Below, piece after piece: positions 32,631-42,559 of a stretch of DNA of 60,000 nucleotides; positions within the stretch are counted from its first letter, which is position 1, and each line of letters opens with the position of its first letter. The notes below the pieces were generated by a model. It was given only the letters and a program-made list of their open reading frames with translations, had not been told where the DNA came from and did not search any database. The translations under genes and the position numbers were made by a program. The stretch spans positions 3,497,501 to 3,557,500 of the forward strand of contig NZ_CP080269.1 of NCBI RefSeq assembly GCF_019431355.1, read 5' to 3'. This DNA is from Paenibacillus sp. R14(2021) (GTDB taxonomy: Bacteria; Bacillota; Bacilli; Paenibacillales; Paenibacillaceae).

Positions 32631-35600
32631 TTATTCCACGCCGACTTCCGAACCTTCAAGATTGAGGTTGAGTTTATCCGACGTACCGTCATCTTCATCA
32701 TCAATTTCTTTCATTTCGATCTCTTCTTCGTTCTCGGTCAGGATTTTCACGTCCATGCCCAAGCTCTGAAGCTCCTTGATCAAAACTTTAAAGGATTCCG
32801 GAACGCCCGGTTCAGGAACGTTCTCGCCTTTTACGATGGATTCGTATGTTTTAACCCGTCCAACGACATCATCGGACTTGACGGTCAAAATCTCTTGCAG
32901 CGTATAAGCTGCACCGTATGCTTCAAGCGCCCATACCTCCATCTCCCCGAAGCGCTGGCCGCCGAACTGAGCTTTACCGCCCAATGGCTGCTGCGTAACA
33001 AGTGAGTAAGGACCTGTAGAACGGGCATGGATTTTATCATCAACCATGTGTGCCAGTTTGATCATGTACATGACGCCGACGGTAACTTCACGCTCGAACG
33101 GTTCGCCGGAGCGTCCATCGTACAAGATCGTTTTACCGTTGCGCTGCATGCCGGCTTCTTCCATGGAATCAAATACGTCATACTCGCGCGCGCCGTCGAA
33201 TACCGGTGTTGCGGCGTGGATGCCAAGACGCTTACAAGCCATACCAAGATGGACTTCAAGCACTTGACCGATGTTCATCCGCGAAGGTACGCCGAGCGGG
33301 TTAAGAACAACCTCTACAGGCGTTCCATCCGGCAGGAACGGCATATCTTCCTCCGGAAGGATGCGGGCGATAACCCCTTTATTACCATGACGTCCGGCCA
33401 TTTTATCGCCTTCAGAGATCTTACGTTTCTGAGCGATATATGCGCGAACCAACTGATTTACGCCAGGAGGCAGCTCATCGCCGTTCTCGCGGGTAAATAC
33501 TTTAACATCTACAACGATACCGTCCGTACCGTGCGGAACGCGCAAACTAGTATCGCGAACTTCACGCGCTTTCTCACCGAAGATCGCATGCAGCAGGCGT
33601 TCTTCAGCCGTCAGCTCCGTAACCCCTTTAGGCGTTACTTTACCGACGAGAATGTCTCCTGCGCTGATCTCAGCGCCTACGCGGATAATTCCGCGCTCGT
33701 CTAGGTTGCGGAGCGCTTCTTCTCCGACGTTTGGAATGTCGCGTGTAATTTCTTCCGGTCCAAGCTTGGTGTCACGCGCTTCCGATTCATATTCTTCAAT
33801 ATGAATGGACGTATACACGTCTTCTTTGACCAGTTTCTCGCTAAGCAGGATGGCATCCTCATAGTTGTAGCCTTCCCACGTCATGAACGCAACGACTACG
33901 TTTCGGCCAAGGGCCAATTCGCCCATTTCTGTAGAAGGTCCATCCGCAAGGATGTCGCCTTTCTTCACGATGTCGCCTTTTTGGCAGATCGGACGTTGGT
34001 TGATGCACGTACCTTGGTTAGAACGCATAAACTTATGCAGTTTATGTTTCACCAAATCGCCTGTAACCGGTTTGCCGTCGACCATTTCGACGCGGCGAAC
34101 CCAGATTTCATTTGCGGATACGCGTTCTACGATACCGTCATGCTTGGAAACGATACACACGCCGGAGTCTTTCGCAGACTTATGTTCCATTCCTGTACCA
34201 ACAAGCGGTGCTTTCGGAATGAGAAGCGGAACAGCCTGCCGCTGCATGTTGGATCCCATGAGCGCACGGTTGGAGTCATCGTTCTCGAGGAACGGAATGA
34301 GCGCCGTCGCGACGGATACAACTTGTTTTGGCGAAACGTCCATATAGTCAACACGTTCCGTAGGCATGGTCAAAATATTATCGGCTTGTTTGTTATAACG
34401 TACGATAACGGCATCATCCACGAACTTGCCTTCTTCGGTAAGCTTCGCATTTGCTTGCGCGATAACATAGTTATCTTCTTCATCAGCCGTTAGATATGCA
34501 ATCTGCTCCGTTACGATTCCTGTTTTAGGATCTACCCAGCGATAAGGCGCTTCGATAAATCCGTACTCATTAATGCGCGCAAATGTGGACAAGGAGTTAA
34601 TCAGCCCGATGTTCGGACCCTCCGGTGTCTCGATTGGGCACATACGGCCGTAGTGGGAGTTATGAACGTCACGGACCTCGAAGCCCGCGCGTTCCCGAGT
34701 CAAACCGCCGGGTCCGAGTGCGGACAGACGGCGTTTGTGCGTAAGCTCGGCAAGCGGGTTAGTCTGATCCATAAATTGCGACAATTGGGAGGACCCAAAG
34801 AACTCTTTAATGGACGCAATGACCGGACGTATGTTGATCAGCGCCTGCGGCGTGATCGCGTTAGCATCTTGAATGGACATGCGCTCGCGAACCACGCGTT
34901 CCATACGGGATAGACCGATACGGAATTGGTTCTGAAGCAGCTCGCCCACAGAACGCAAACGACGGTTACCCAGATGGTCAATGTCATCCGTGCTTCCGAC
35001 ACCGTGCAGCAGGTCAATAAAGTAGTTGATCGATGCAATAATATCAGCCGGAGTCACATGTTTAACGGCTTTATCGATAATGCCGTTAGCAATGACTTTG
35101 ATGACCTTGCTCTCATCAAGAGGCGAGTATACACTGATGGTTTGAAGAGGAATACTATCCGCATCAAGTACACCATTAGCAACGTGATACGTTTTGAATC
35201 CGACGTTGTTCTCTAAGTGCGGGATCAGTTCATCCAGCAAACGGCGGTCAATCATTTGACCGGCTTCAGCCAAAATCTCGCCAGTGGACGGATCCACCAA
35301 TGTTTCAGCCAAACGTTGATTGAACAACCGGTTCTTGATGTGCAGTTTCTTATTGATTTTGTACCGGCCGACATTAGCCAAGTCATAACGCTTTGGATCA
35401 AAGAAACGCGCGACGAGCAAGCTCTTGGCGTTATCAAGCGTTGGCGGCTCGCCTGGACGCAGTCTTTCGTAAATTTCGATAAGCGCTTTTTCGGTGGAAT
35501 CGGTGTTATCTTTATCCAGCGTGTTACGGATATACTCATCGTGGCCCAGTAATTCCAAAATTTCAGCATCGGTACCAAATCCAAGCGCACGCAGAAGAAC

Positions 35601-36176
35601 CGTCACAGGAATTTTACGAGTACGGTCAATACGGACATAAATAATGTCCTTCGCATCGGTTTCAAGCTCCAGCCAAGCGCCGCGGTTCGGAATTACCGTT
35701 GCCGTGTAATTTTTCTTACCGTTTTTGTCTACTTTCGTGCTAAAGTAAACGCTAGGTGAACGCACCAATTGGCTGACGATGACGCGCTCCGCACCATTAA
35801 TAATAAAAGTGCCCGTCTCGGTCATCAGCGGAAAATCGCCCATGAACACTTCTTGCTCTTTCACTTCGCCGGTCTCTTTATTAATGAGCCTAACTTTAAC
35901 ACGAAGCGGCGCAGCATAAGTAACGTCGCGCTCCTTCGACTCATCAACAGAATACTTCGGCTCGCCAAGTGAATAGTCGATGAACTCTAGCATCAAATTG
36001 CCTGTAAAATCCTGAATCGGCGAAATGTCTTGGAAAAGCTCAAGCAAGTCCTTCTCCAAAAACTTCTCATACGATTTTTGTTGGATTTCAATCAGGTTCG
36101 GAACTTCGAGAACCTCGTGGATGCGGGCATAGCTTCTACGCGTGCGACGCCCATTCTGAACAAGTTGTCCTGCCAA
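32631..36176 (-). CDS. rpoB: RNA polymerase beta subunit
   Basis: Beta subunit, 1181 residues from the chosen start. The rifampicin region [20 protein letters not shown] and [10 protein letters not shown] has the wild-type residues, predicting susceptibility by this locus. The C-terminal region with [15 protein letters not shown] is intact and an acidic tail follows. Start: TTG 36176 (TTGGCAGGACAA) with GGTGAGG five bases upstream, matching homologues that begin near M-x-G-Q-L-V. An ATG at 36194 has only a weak site. Preceded by a 300-base leader. Confidence 0.97.
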   Translation of the reverse strand: MAGQLVQNGRRTRRSYARIHEVLEVPNLIEIQQKSYEKFLEKDLLELFQDISPIQDFTGNLMLEFIDYSLGEPKYSVDESKERDVTYAAPLRVKVRLINKETGEVKEQEVFMGDFPLMTETGTFIINGAERVIVSQLVRSPSVYFSTKVDKNGKKNYTATVIPNRGAWLELETDAKDIIYVRIDRTRKIPVTVLLRALGFGTDAEILELLGHDEYIRNTLDKDNTDSTEKALIEIYERLRPGEPPTLDNAKSLLVARFFDPKRYDLANVGRYKINKKLHIKNRLFNQRLAETLVDPSTGEILAEAGQMIDRRLLDELIPHLENNVGFKTYHVANGVLDADSIPLQTISVYSPLDESKVIKVIANGIIDKAVKHVTPADIIASINYFIDLLHGVGSTDDIDHLGNRRLRSVGELLQNQFRIGLSRMERVVRERMSIQDANAITPQALINIRPVIASIKEFFGSSQLSQFMDQTNPLAELTHKRRLSALGPGGLTRERAGFEVRDVHNSHYGRMCPIETPEGPNIGLINSLSTFARINEYGFIEAPYRWVDPKTGIVTEQIAYLTADEEDNYVIAQANAKLTEEGKFVDDAVIVRYNKQADNILTMPTERVDYMDVSPKQVVSVATALIPFLENDDSNRALMGSNMQRQAVPLLIPKAPLVGTGMEHKSAKDSGVCIVSKHDGIVERVSANEIWVRRVEMVDGKPVTGDLVKHKLHKFMRSNQGTCINQRPICQKGDIVKKGDILADGPSTEMGELALGRNVVVAFMTWEGYNYEDAILLSEKLVKEDVYTSIHIEEYESEARDTKLGPEEITRDIPNVGEEALRNLDERGIIRVGAEISAGDILVGKVTPKGVTELTAEERLLHAIFGEKAREVRDTSLRVPHGTDGIVVDVKVFTRENGDELPPGVNQLVRAYIAQKRKISEGDKMAGRHGNKGVIARILPEEDMPFLPDGTPVEVVLNPLGVPSRMNIGQVLEVHLGMACKRLGIHAATPVFDGAREYDVFDSMEEAGMQRNGKTILYDGRSGEPFEREVTVGVMYMIKLAHMVDDKIHARSTGPYSLVTQQPLGGKAQFGGQRFGEMEVWALEAYGAAYTLQEILTVKSDDVVGRVKTYESIVKGENVPEPGVPESFKVLIKELQSLGMDVKILTENEEEIEMKEIDDEDDGTSDKLNLNLEGSEVGVE

Positions 36177-36488
36177 CTTAACCTCACCCCTCATGTCTGC
36201 TTCACAGAAAGTGAACAATGACCTTGTATACACAAACATTGCTGTAACCAGAATGTGCAGCAAACAAATTCTGATTCAAATAAAGAAAAGCCCTTATCGA
36301 AAGTTCGAAAAAAGAGCGTGCTTCAGTCAGTCCTGCTTCTACGCTGCTTGCCCCGCAAAAGTCTCATACCAAGTAATTTTGACCCAAAACGTAAACATTA
36401 TACGTCAATTTCACGCTTCCTATACATTTAAAAAAGCGCTTGACATTTTAGTCTACTAAAGAGATTGAGCCCATTTTAATGCTGACAT
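36177..36488 (-). promoter_or_regulatory. Long 5' leader of rpoBC
   Basis: About 310 bases lie between the predicted transcription start and the rpoB start, with no gene. Within it, AGCGT (36341-36345 on the minus strand) can pair with ACGCT (36315-36319), followed by six T (36308-36313), an attenuator-like arrangement with a short stem. A TTTAGT-CT-ACTAAA inverted repeat lies at about 36446-36459. Function is unknown. Confidence 0.45.
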
Positions 36489-36494
36489 TTCATA

Positions 36495-36523
36495 ATGATA
36501 CCACATCGACAAATTCAAGTCAA
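36495..36523 (-). promoter_or_regulatory. Sigma-A type promoter of rpoBC
   Basis: TTGACT (36518-36523), a 17-base spacer and TATCAT (36495-36500) on the minus strand, just after the stop of the upstream methyltransferase gene. Confidence 0.65.
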
Positions 36524-36542
36524 CAAATTGTTATACCCCTGC

Positions 36543-37145
36543 CTATTGACTCTTCCTTGCCCTAAAAATGCGATAGCCTTTGTCTTTCGTCACTTCTTCT
36601 ACGCTTTCAAATAATGCTTCCAGTTTTGCGGCTGCTGACGGTGCTCCCTGTTTCTTCTGGATCACGACCCACATTGAACCGCCCGGCTCAAGCAAGCGTT
36701 CGCCTTCCTCGAAGATCCGATGAACCACATCTTTACCCGCACGAATCGGCGGATTCGTAATAATGGTATCGAATGACTGATCCTTCACCTGCTCATAAAT
36801 ATCGCTTTGCAAAACCACTGCATTCGTCACGCCATTACGCTGCACATTCTCCGCGGCAAGAGCAACCGCTCTCTCGTTAATGTCGATCATCGTCACATGT
36901 CCGCCGGGAGCTAGTTTCGCAGCTGTAATCCCCATGGGACCGTAACCGCAGCCCACATCCAATACACGGGCCTGTTCGCTAATTTGCAGCGCATCAATGA
37001 GGACACGGCTTCCATAGTCGATTCCCGTCTTGGAAAATACGCCGGCATCTGTCATAAAACGCAGCTTATGTCCGCGCAGCACGGTTTCGAGCTCATGGCG
37101 ATCATGCTTCGTCTCCGGAGTTTGCGTGTAATAATGGTCCGACAT
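36543..37145 (-). CDS. Class I SAM-dependent methyltransferase, RsmC-like (YbxB)
   Basis: A 200-residue single-domain protein. The SAM-binding glycine motif is VLDVGCGYGPMG, the acidic motif MIDINERA, and the target-base motif NPPIRAGK belongs to the RsmC/RsmD-type guanine-N2 methyltransferases. It equals the C-terminal half of E. coli RsmC, so the likely target is a guanosine in 16S rRNA. This is inferred. It lies between rplL and rpoB as in B. subtilis. GGAGGG precedes the ATG. Confidence 0.9.
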   Translation of the reverse strand: MSDHYYTQTPETKHDRHELETVLRGHKLRFMTDAGVFSKTGIDYGSRVLIDALQISEQARVLDVGCGYGPMGITAAKLAPGGHVTMIDINERAVALAAENVQRNGVTNAVVLQSDIYEQVKDQSFDTIITNPPIRAGKDVVHRIFEEGERLLEPGGSMWVVIQKKQGAPSAAAKLEALFESVEEVTKDKGYRIFRARKSQ

Positions 37146-37174
37146 GTTATCCCTCCTGTTCAGCGGAATAAAGG

Positions 37175-37207
37175 AAGCCCCTTGAAGCTTATCGCTTCAA
37201 GGGGCTT
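37175..37207 (-). terminator. Terminator/attenuator after rplL
   Basis: Perfect 14-bp stem (37175-37188 with 37194-37207) and 5-base loop, followed on the minus strand by CCTTTATT. The T tract is broken, so some read-through into the methyltransferase gene is likely. Confidence 0.8.
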
Positions 37208-37225
37208 TCCGCTATAAGCAGTTTA

Positions 37226-37588
37226 TTACTTCACTTCTACAGAAGCGCCTGCTTCTTCGAGTTTAGCTTTAACTGCTTCAGCATCCTCTTTGGATACTTT
37301 TTCTTTGATTGCTTTTGGAGCACTGTCAACAAGATCTTTCGCTTCTTTCAGGCCAAGACCTGTGATTTCGCGAACGACTTTGATAACGTTGATTTTGGAA
37401 GCACCAGCGTTGTTCAAGATAACGTCAAATTCGGATTGCTCTTCAACTACAGCTGCTGCTGCGCCGCCGCCGAATGCTACAGGTGCTGCAGCAGTTACGC
37501 CGAATTCTTCCTCGATTGCTTTAACCAGGTCGTTCAGTTCAAGAACGTTCATGCCTTTAATGGCTTCCAAGATTTGCTCTTTACTCAT
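37226..37588 (-). CDS. rplL: 50S ribosomal protein L7/L12
   Basis: The stalk protein, 120 residues, is present in several copies per ribosome and recruits translation GTPases. It has an N-terminal dimer domain ([17 protein letters not shown]), an Ala-rich hinge (about residues 35-52) and a C-terminal domain with [21 protein letters not shown] 37588 has GGAGG eight bases upstream; a TTG at 37603 is in frame but too early. It follows rplJ after 201 bases of repeated hairpins. Confidence 0.98.
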   Translation of the reverse strand: MSKEQILEAIKGMNVLELNDLVKAIEEEFGVTAAAPVAFGGGAAAAVVEEQSEFDVILNNAGASKINVIKVVREITGLGLKEAKDLVDSAPKAIKEKVSKEDAEAVKAKLEEAGASVEVK

Positions 37589-37650
37589 GAGATAAACCTC
37601 CAATAATTTGTTTTAGTATGGTCGTGCATGGAATCCGGCAAGCCAGAATT

Positions 37651-37788
37651 GCAGATAATTGCTGTGTAGACCAAAGGTCTACACAAATCAATCGTCTTAG
37701 ATAAATGCTGACTCGACCATGGGTCAAGTCAAACCAATCATCTTAGATGAATGCTGACTCGACCATAAGGTCAAGTCAAACCAATCAT
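37651..37788 (-). repeat. Three tandem hairpin repeats between rplJ and rplL
   Basis: Units at 37651-37694, 37695-37740 and 37741-37788. The last two are nearly identical (about 43 of 46 bases). Each forms a 10-bp stem: 37663-37672/37676-37685 (perfect), 37709-37718/37722-37731 and 37755-37764/37769-37778 (one mismatch each). Loops are 3-4 bases. The first unit has a different stem sequence that still pairs. Confidence 0.85.
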
Positions 37789-37789
37789 C

Positions 37790-38287
37790 TTAAGCTTCTT
37801 GTTTCTCTGCAACAGCTTTAACCGCAAGGGCAAAGTTGCGCATAGGTGCTTGAAGCACGCTGAGAAGCATGGAAAGCAAACCTTCGCGGGATGGCAGATC
37901 TGCCAGCGCTTTGATTTGATCCGCGTTAAATACTTGACCTTCAACAACGCCGCCTTTAAGTTTCAAAGCATCGTTCTTTTTAGCGAAGTCAGCCAAAATT
38001 TTGGCTGGAGCTACTGCATCCTCTTTGCTGAAAGCGATGGCCGTAGGGCCGGCCAGAACAGCATCCAATTCAGTCAGTTCCGCTTGTGCAGTTGCACGGC
38101 GAACGAGCGAGTTTTTCAATACTTGAAACTCGACGTTAGCTTCGCGCAATTGTTTACGAAGCTCAGTTACTTGCGCTACGTTAAGACCACGATAATCAGC
38201 AACAACTGTGCTCGAGCTCTCGCGAAGTTTCGTCGTGATCTCTGCAACAGCCAGCTCTTTATCTTGAATGATTTTTGCGTTTGCCAA
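37790..38287 (-). CDS. rplJ: 50S ribosomal protein L10
   Basis: L10 of 165 residues, the stalk base that carries L7/L12 dimers on its C-terminal helix. The core has [20 protein letters not shown] and the end is [14 protein letters not shown]. The conserved N-terminus (A-N-A-K-I-I) is reached from TTG 38287, seven bases after GGGAGGTG. The frame extends three codons further without a suitable start. Preceded by an L10-type leader. Confidence 0.97.
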   Translation of the reverse strand: MANAKIIQDKELAVAEITTKLRESSSTVVADYRGLNVAQVTELRKQLREANVEFQVLKNSLVRRATAQAELTELDAVLAGPTAIAFSKEDAVAPAKILADFAKKNDALKLKGGVVEGQVFNADQIKALADLPSREGLLSMLLSVLQAPMRNFALAVKAVAEKQEA

Positions 38288-38352
38288 AATGTACACCTCC
38301 CGTTATGTTGTCAACATCCCGATTGTTGCAGCGGATTCCTTCCCCGCGATGC

Positions 38353-38495
38353 ATGAGAAAGGCCCCCGCAGACAGTGCGAAGGCCATGATGGTCCGTTAC
38401 TCACTTCATCCCGGAGGATGAAAGCGTACAAACACGTTTATCATAACACCTCGGTAGGAAATTAAGCCTCTTCATGAAGGCACCTACTGTCTTCG
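38353..38495 (-). promoter_or_regulatory. L10-type ribosomal protein leader with terminator-like hairpin
   Basis: On the minus strand, AGACAGTAGGTGCC (start near 38495) and CCTACCGAGGTGTT (end near 38445) flank a structured region like the L10 leader found before rplJ-rplL in many bacteria. Further on, GGCCTTCGCA (38376-38385) pairs with TGCGGGGGCC (38361-38370), followed by TTTCTC, an attenuator candidate. L10 or the L10-L12 complex would bind it. Confidence 0.7.
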
Positions 38496-38527
38496 GTATG
38501 CATATTCGATTTTAAATTTCTGTTCTC

Positions 38528-39220
38528 TTAGCGGTATGCAGAAGCGTTCAAACGAGCGCCTGGACCCATTGTCGAGGAAACAGAAATACCTTTCAGGTAA
38601 ACCCCTTTAGCTGCAGCCGGTTTTGCACGGTTCAGCGCATCAATCAGTGCTTTCAAGTTTTCGTTCAGCTTTGTGGAGTCGAACGACACTTTACCGATCG
38701 GTGCATGGATTTGACCTGCTCTGTCGAGACGGTATTCAATCTTACCAGCCTTGATCTCTTGAACGGCTTTCGTAACGTCGAACGTTACTGTACCCGCTTT
38801 AGGGTTAGGCATAAGGCCTTTACCGCCGAGGATACGGCCGAGCTTACCAACCTCAGCCATCATGTCCGGAGTCGCAACGCAAACGTCGAACTCGAACCAG
38901 CCTTGTTGGATTTTAGCGATTACGTCAGCATCGCCAACATAGTCTGCGCCTGCTGCTTCTGCTTCTTTAGCTTTATCGCCTTTCGCAAAAACGAGTACGC
39001 GTTTTGTTTTACCAGTACCGTGCGGTAGTACAACAACACCGCGGACAGCTTGGTCTTGTTTCTTAGGGTCTACACCCAGACGCACAGCAACTTCAACAGT
39101 TTCGTCGAATTTTGCAGTAGCGGCTTTTTTAACGAGTTCAATTGCTTCAAACGACTCATAAGTCGCTTCAGCATCAATCAGCTTTGCAGCTTCTTGATAT
39201 TTTTTACCATGCTTAGCCAT
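38528..39220 (-). CDS. rplA: 50S ribosomal protein L1
   Basis: L1 of 230 residues, the protein of the mobile L1 stalk at the E site. The start is [16 protein letters not shown], and domain II has [16 protein letters not shown](P)-type residues, here [23 protein letters not shown] precedes the ATG. The gap to rplK (139 bases) has no gene. Confidence 0.98.
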   Translation of the reverse strand: MAKHGKKYQEAAKLIDAEATYESFEAIELVKKAATAKFDETVEVAVRLGVDPKKQDQAVRGVVVLPHGTGKTKRVLVFAKGDKAKEAEAAGADYVGDADVIAKIQQGWFEFDVCVATPDMMAEVGKLGRILGGKGLMPNPKAGTVTFDVTKAVQEIKAGKIEYRLDRAGQIHAPIGKVSFDSTKLNENLKALIDALNRAKPAAAKGVYLKGISVSSTMGPGARLNASAYR

Positions 39221-39359
39221 TAAAATTCTCCTCCTTATGTGGTAATAACGGAAAATCCTCCATACGAATACGGAGACCCTCCCACCTGAACGAAACCAAC
39301 CGGTCCGTCAGTCAGACAACGCAGTCTAGCGTGTCCGAAGCATGGTGCATCTATCGAAA

Positions 39360-39785
39360 TTAGTCCTCGACGATAACGCCCATGCTGCGCGCTGTACCTT
39401 CAACCATGCGCATTGCTGCTTCTACAGAAGCTGCGTTGAGGTCAGGCATTTTTTGTTCAGCGATCTCACGAACAACAGAACGTTTAACCGTTGCGACTTT
39501 CTTCTTGTTCGGCTCACCGGAACCTTTAGCGATCTTAGCAGCTACGCGAAGAAGAACTGCAGCCGGCGGCGTTTTTGTTTCGAAAGTGAACGAACGATCC
39601 TCGAATACAGTGATTACAACCGGGATAATCAAACCCGCTTGATCCGCTGTACGAGCGTTGAACTCTTTACAGAACGCCATGATGTTAACACCTGCTTGAC
39701 CTAGCGCTGGACCGATCGGCGGAGCCGGATTCGCTTTACCCGCTGGAACTTGCAGTTTTACCAACTTGATGACCTTTTTTGCCAT
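39360..39785 (-). CDS. rplK: 50S ribosomal protein L11
   Basis: L11 of 141 residues of the GTPase-associated centre, starting [17 protein letters not shown]. The proline-rich [12 protein letters not shown]-terminal loop, which contacts thiopeptides and RelA, is intact. ATG 39785 has AAGGAGG eight bases upstream. Confidence 0.98.
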   Translation of the reverse strand: MAKKVIKLVKLQVPAGKANPAPPIGPALGQAGVNIMAFCKEFNARTADQAGLIIPVVITVFEDRSFTFETKTPPAAVLLRVAAKIAKGSGEPNKKKVATVKRSVVREIAEQKMPDLNAASVEAAMRMVEGTARSMGVIVED

Positions 39786-39835
39786 GATGAACACCTCCTT
39801 GCCGTAATAATCACATGCTCTTGAGGAACGGTCCG

Positions 39836-40378
39836 TTAAACCTTCTCCACTTGACCGTAGTCCAGTTCAACCGGAGTTTCTCTTCCAAACATGTTGACAT
39901 GAACCTTCAACTTACTTTTGTCGAGTAGAATTTCTTCCACGGTTCCGACAAAGTTAGCGAATGGCCCGACTTTAACGCGTACTGTTTCCTTCAAATCGAA
40001 TTCGATTTTCGGTTTCGGCTCTTCCATGCCCATGTGTTTCAAAATTTGTTCCACTTCATCAGGCAAAAGCGGAGTTGGTTTTGAACCGGAGCCAGTTGAA
40101 CCGACGAAGCCAGTTACGCCTGGTGTGTTGCGAACGACATACCAAGAATCATCCGTTTGAACCATTTCGACGAGGACATAGCCGGGGTAAACTTTACGCA
40201 TGACGGTTTTTTTCTTACCGTCTTTGTCTACCACTTCTTCCTCCATCGGTACAAGCACACGAAAGATTTTATCTTCCATGCCCATGGATTCAACGCGTTT
40301 CTCGAGGTTCGCTTTTACTTTGTTCTCATACCCAGAATAGGTGTGAACAACATACCATCTTTTTTCCATGATTTCCAT
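39836..40378 (-). CDS. nusG: Transcription antitermination/termination factor NusG
   Basis: The 180-residue protein joins an NGN domain ([20 protein letters not shown]) to a C-terminal KOW domain ([19 protein letters not shown]). It binds the RNA polymerase clamp and the ribosomal S10 protein. ATG 40378 has AGGGTGG six bases upstream. An ATG at 40369 gives the 177-residue length of B. subtilis NusG and cannot be excluded. 23 bases after secE. Confidence 0.97.
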   Translation of the reverse strand: MEIMEKRWYVVHTYSGYENKVKANLEKRVESMGMEDKIFRVLVPMEEEVVDKDGKKKTVMRKVYPGYVLVEMVQTDDSWYVVRNTPGVTGFVGSTGSGSKPTPLLPDEVEQILKHMGMEEPKPKIEFDLKETVRVKVGPFANFVGTVEEILLDKSKLKVHVNMFGRETPVELDYGQVEKV

Positions 40379-40401
40379 AACAAGCCACCCTTGGCCCCTT
40401 C

Positions 40402-40611
40402 TTAAACAATCAGTTCGACCAATGCGGAAATTCCAATGTCCAGAACCCAGAAGTAAATCGTTACAGCTAGGATCGTGAAAAATACCACGAGCGAATAGCT
40501 TGTCAATTCCTTACGGCTTGGCCAGCGGACTTTCTTCAATTCCGCGAAGCTGTCGGTGAAGAAGGAAAACGTCGACCCGAAGCTTTGCTTCAGTTTAGCT
40601 AAAAATGCCAC
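40402..40611 (-). CDS. secE: Preprotein translocase subunit SecE
   Basis: Short Gram-positive SecE of 69 residues. The amphipathic helix FAELKKVRWPSRKEL is followed by one transmembrane helix (about residues 38-60). It clamps SecY. Start GTG 40611 (protein MAFLAKLKQS) is seven bases after GGAGG. Another GTG at 40617 is two codons earlier. 20 bases after rpmG. Confidence 0.95.
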   Translation of the reverse strand: MAFLAKLKQSFGSTFSFFTDSFAELKKVRWPSRKELTSYSLVVFFTILAVTIYFWVLDIGISALVELIV

Positions 40612-40631
40612 GTCCACACCTCCAAATTGAC

Positions 40632-40781
40632 CTATCTTGTTTCGCGATGAGGAGTATGCTCGTTACAATACTTGCAAAACTTCTTCATCTCAATACGGTC
40701 AGGGTGATTCCGTTTGTTCTTGCTGGAAGCATAGTTTCTTTGTTTGCAGTTTGTGCAAGCCAACGTAATAATAACCCGCAT
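40632..40781 (-). CDS. rpmG: 50S ribosomal protein L33, zinc-ribbon type
   Basis: The 49-residue protein begins [17 protein letters not shown] and ends HTPHRETR. Both C-x2-C pairs (C9/C12 and C36/C39) are present, so it is the zinc-dependent form. It lies before secE and nusG, as rpmGB does in B. subtilis. GGGAGG precedes the ATG and the stop is TAG. Confidence 0.95.
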   Translation of the reverse strand: MRVIITLACTNCKQRNYASSKNKRNHPDRIEMKKFCKYCNEHTPHRETR

Positions 40782-40875
40782 TGTTGACACCTCCCAAACT
40801 AAGCATAAAACGCTGTATGTGAATCTAGCCTGATTGACCCATAATAAAAAAAGACCTATTTAGGGCTACCAAAAC

Positions 40876-40904
40876 ACTTTATCACAAGCAATAGGTAGTG
40901 TCAA
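40876..40904 (-). promoter_or_regulatory. Sigma-A type promoter of rpmG-secE-nusG
   Basis: Perfect TTGACA (40899-40904), a 17-base spacer and TAAAGT (40876-40881) on the minus strand. A small hairpin with a T7 tract (about 40847-40870) follows in the leader. The 310-base gap 40782-41091 holds these and the sigH terminator. Confidence 0.7.
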
Positions 40905-41054
40905 CGGAAACCTGCTCCGCAAAGCCTCTCTATTCTCTTGCAGCACGTTCGTGTTCCAATCCGAGGCAACAGCGCAAAAAAGACGAAAAATCATTTCCGC
41001 ACTACCCAGTATGGTCGCTGGGCGGAAGATTTAAACCCTATTATACCTTCCCAT

Positions 41055-41079
41055 AAAAAAAGAGCCCCGTTTCGGCTCC
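41055..41079 (-). terminator. Terminator of sigH
   Basis: GAGCC (41062-41066 on plus) pairs with GGCTC (41074-41078), followed on the minus strand by seven T. It lies 13 bases after the sigH stop. Confidence 0.85.
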
Positions 41080-41091
41080 GGTTAAACCCTA

Positions 41092-41742
41092 TTAAATACC
41101 GATGTCGCGGACTTCCAGGTATCTCTCAAGTTTGCGCTTCACACGCTGCAGCGCGTTGTCGATGGATTTCACATGACGATCCAAATCGACTGCGATTTCC
41201 TGATAAGACCTGCCATCCAAATAAAGCATAAGCACTTTGCGTTCCAGATCGCTGAGAATTTCGGACATTTTGTCCTCAAGCCCTACGAATTCTTCCTGGT
41301 TTATAATCAGTTCTTCCGGATCGGAGACGCGCGTGCCACAGATGACGTCTAGCAGCGTGCGGTCTGAATCCTCGTCGTAAATCGGCTTGTCCAGCGAAAC
41401 ATAGGAATTCAAGGGAATATGCTTCTGCCGCGTGGCCGTCTTAATCGCGGTTATGATCTGCCGCGTTATGCACAGCTCAGCGAACGCCTTGAAAGAAGCG
41501 AGCTTGTCCCCTTTAAAATCTCGTATCGCTTTATAGAGTCCGATCATGCCTTCTTGGACGATATCCTCGCGGTCGGCCCCGATAAGGAAATAGGAACGTG
41601 CTTTGGCCCGGACAAAGTTCTTGTATTTATTAATCAAATACTCCAGCGCTTCGCCGTCGCCGTCGCGAACCATCTCGACAATGTCTTCGTCCGTTTTGCA
41701 GTCAAAATCCAGCGTTTTCCATTCTCTGAGGTCGATGCTCAC
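41092..41742 (-). CDS. sigH: RNA polymerase sigma-H, stationary phase and sporulation onset
   Basis: Sigma-70 family factor of 216 residues, very close to B. subtilis SigH. The region 2 core FLIGADREDIVQEGMIGLYK precedes FKAFAELCITRQIITAIKTA. Region 4 contains the helix-turn-helix LYLDGRSYQEIAVDLDRHVK. It directs early sporulation genes (spo0A, spo0F and kinA in B. subtilis). Start GTG 41742 is seven bases after GGAGGG. TTG 41748 abuts the site and is rejected. Has its own promoter and terminator. Confidence 0.96.
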   Translation of the reverse strand: MSIDLREWKTLDFDCKTDEDIVEMVRDGDGEALEYLINKYKNFVRAKARSYFLIGADREDIVQEGMIGLYKAIRDFKGDKLASFKAFAELCITRQIITAIKTATRQKHIPLNSYVSLDKPIYDEDSDRTLLDVICGTRVSDPEELIINQEEFVGLEDKMSEILSDLERKVLMLYLDGRSYQEIAVDLDRHVKSIDNALQRVKRKLERYLEVRDIGI

Positions 41743-41895
41743 GAACAATCCCTCCGGCTCGAAAGGCTTCCAACGCCCTTAACTTCAGTAGCATATTCCA
41801 TTTACCGGCGCCAATGTCATTATCAATCGGATCGTGTAAGCCTGACTGTTACGCAAAACAGTCTAGCAGCTATCCCCGTTCAGAAACATAGACTT

Positions 41896-41925
41896 AGTAT
41901 ACATTACGTAACCTTGAACCGTCAA
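41896..41925 (-). promoter_or_regulatory. Candidate promoter of sigH
   Basis: TTGACG (41920-41925), an 18-base spacer and TATACT (41896-41901), about 150 bases before sigH. No AbrB site can be judged by eye. A weak CCGA/TCGG hairpin with ATTTTT at about 41960-42000 may end the rae1 transcript. Confidence 0.5.
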
Positions 41926-42035
41926 TGACGATGACGCCGAAACTGCCCTCTAAATCTAGCAAAAATGGTGCCTTTAGCCGATTTCTTCGTCGGTTGCGTC
42001 ACCTTAACTAACACGAAATTGACTCGCCTGTGCAT

Positions 42036-42557
42036 CTACTTCTGTCCTCGCCGCCACTTTTCCAGCTTCATTCGAATATCGATGCTCAAATTACCATCAA
42101 GCTCATTACGCACCTTGCTCTTCTCTTCGACCTTCCGCTCAATGGCTTTGCGGTTTTGTTTGATTTCGATAAGAAGCTCCCGGGCTGATATACGGAGCGC
42201 CCCTTTACCGAAGGCGACGTGCTGCTCCACCAGATCCGATGTCGCCACGTGAAGGTTGCGGCTACGCTGCGCCAGTTCTGAGGCTAAGCGTTCGATGCAG
42301 GCATCCGCCGTTTCTTTCTCCTTCGTATACACGACAGTCAGCCGGTGCTGCTTGAAGGTTGAGCCCGCTCCCGGAACTTGATGCGCGTCAAATACCACAA
42401 TGACCATCATGCCGGTAAAGCCTTGATAGTCCGCCAGCATTTCCAGCAGCCTGTCGCGGGCATCCTCCAAATCCTTGTCGCGCAGCGAGGCAAGCTCCGG
42501 CCATGATCCGATCATGTTGTAGCCGTCGACCAGGAGCACATCATCGCGCCGACGCAT
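42036..42557 (-). CDS. rae1: NYN/PIN-domain ribosome-associated endoribonuclease Rae1 (YacP)
   Basis: The 173-residue protein has an NYN (PIN-like) nuclease fold. LLVDGYNMIGSWPEL carries the first catalytic Asp, MVIVVFDAHQVPG the second and ATSDLVEQ the third. In B. subtilis, Rae1 (YacP) cuts mRNA in the ribosomal A site. The C-terminus is a charged helical region (about residues 130-173). It lies two bases after rlmB. Confidence 0.88.
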   Translation of the reverse strand: MRRRDDVLLVDGYNMIGSWPELASLRDKDLEDARDRLLEMLADYQGFTGMMVIVVFDAHQVPGAGSTFKQHRLTVVYTKEKETADACIERLASELAQRSRNLHVATSDLVEQHVAFGKGALRISARELLIEIKQNRKAIERKVEEKSKVRNELDGNLSIDIRMKLEKWRRGQK

Positions 42558-42559
42558 GA

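Noticed and set aside
32631..36176. Rifampicin or streptomycin resistance changes in rpoB and rpsL
   Set aside because: The rifampicin region and the S12 lysines read as wild type.
36440..36470. Plus-strand TTGACA at 36440 as a promoter
   Set aside because: No -10 at 16-18 bases, and no plus-strand gene follows.
37651..37788. Possible CRISPR array from the repeated units
   Set aside because: Only three units, no variable spacers, each unit self-pairs, and no cas gene nearby. It is a hairpin tandem repeat.
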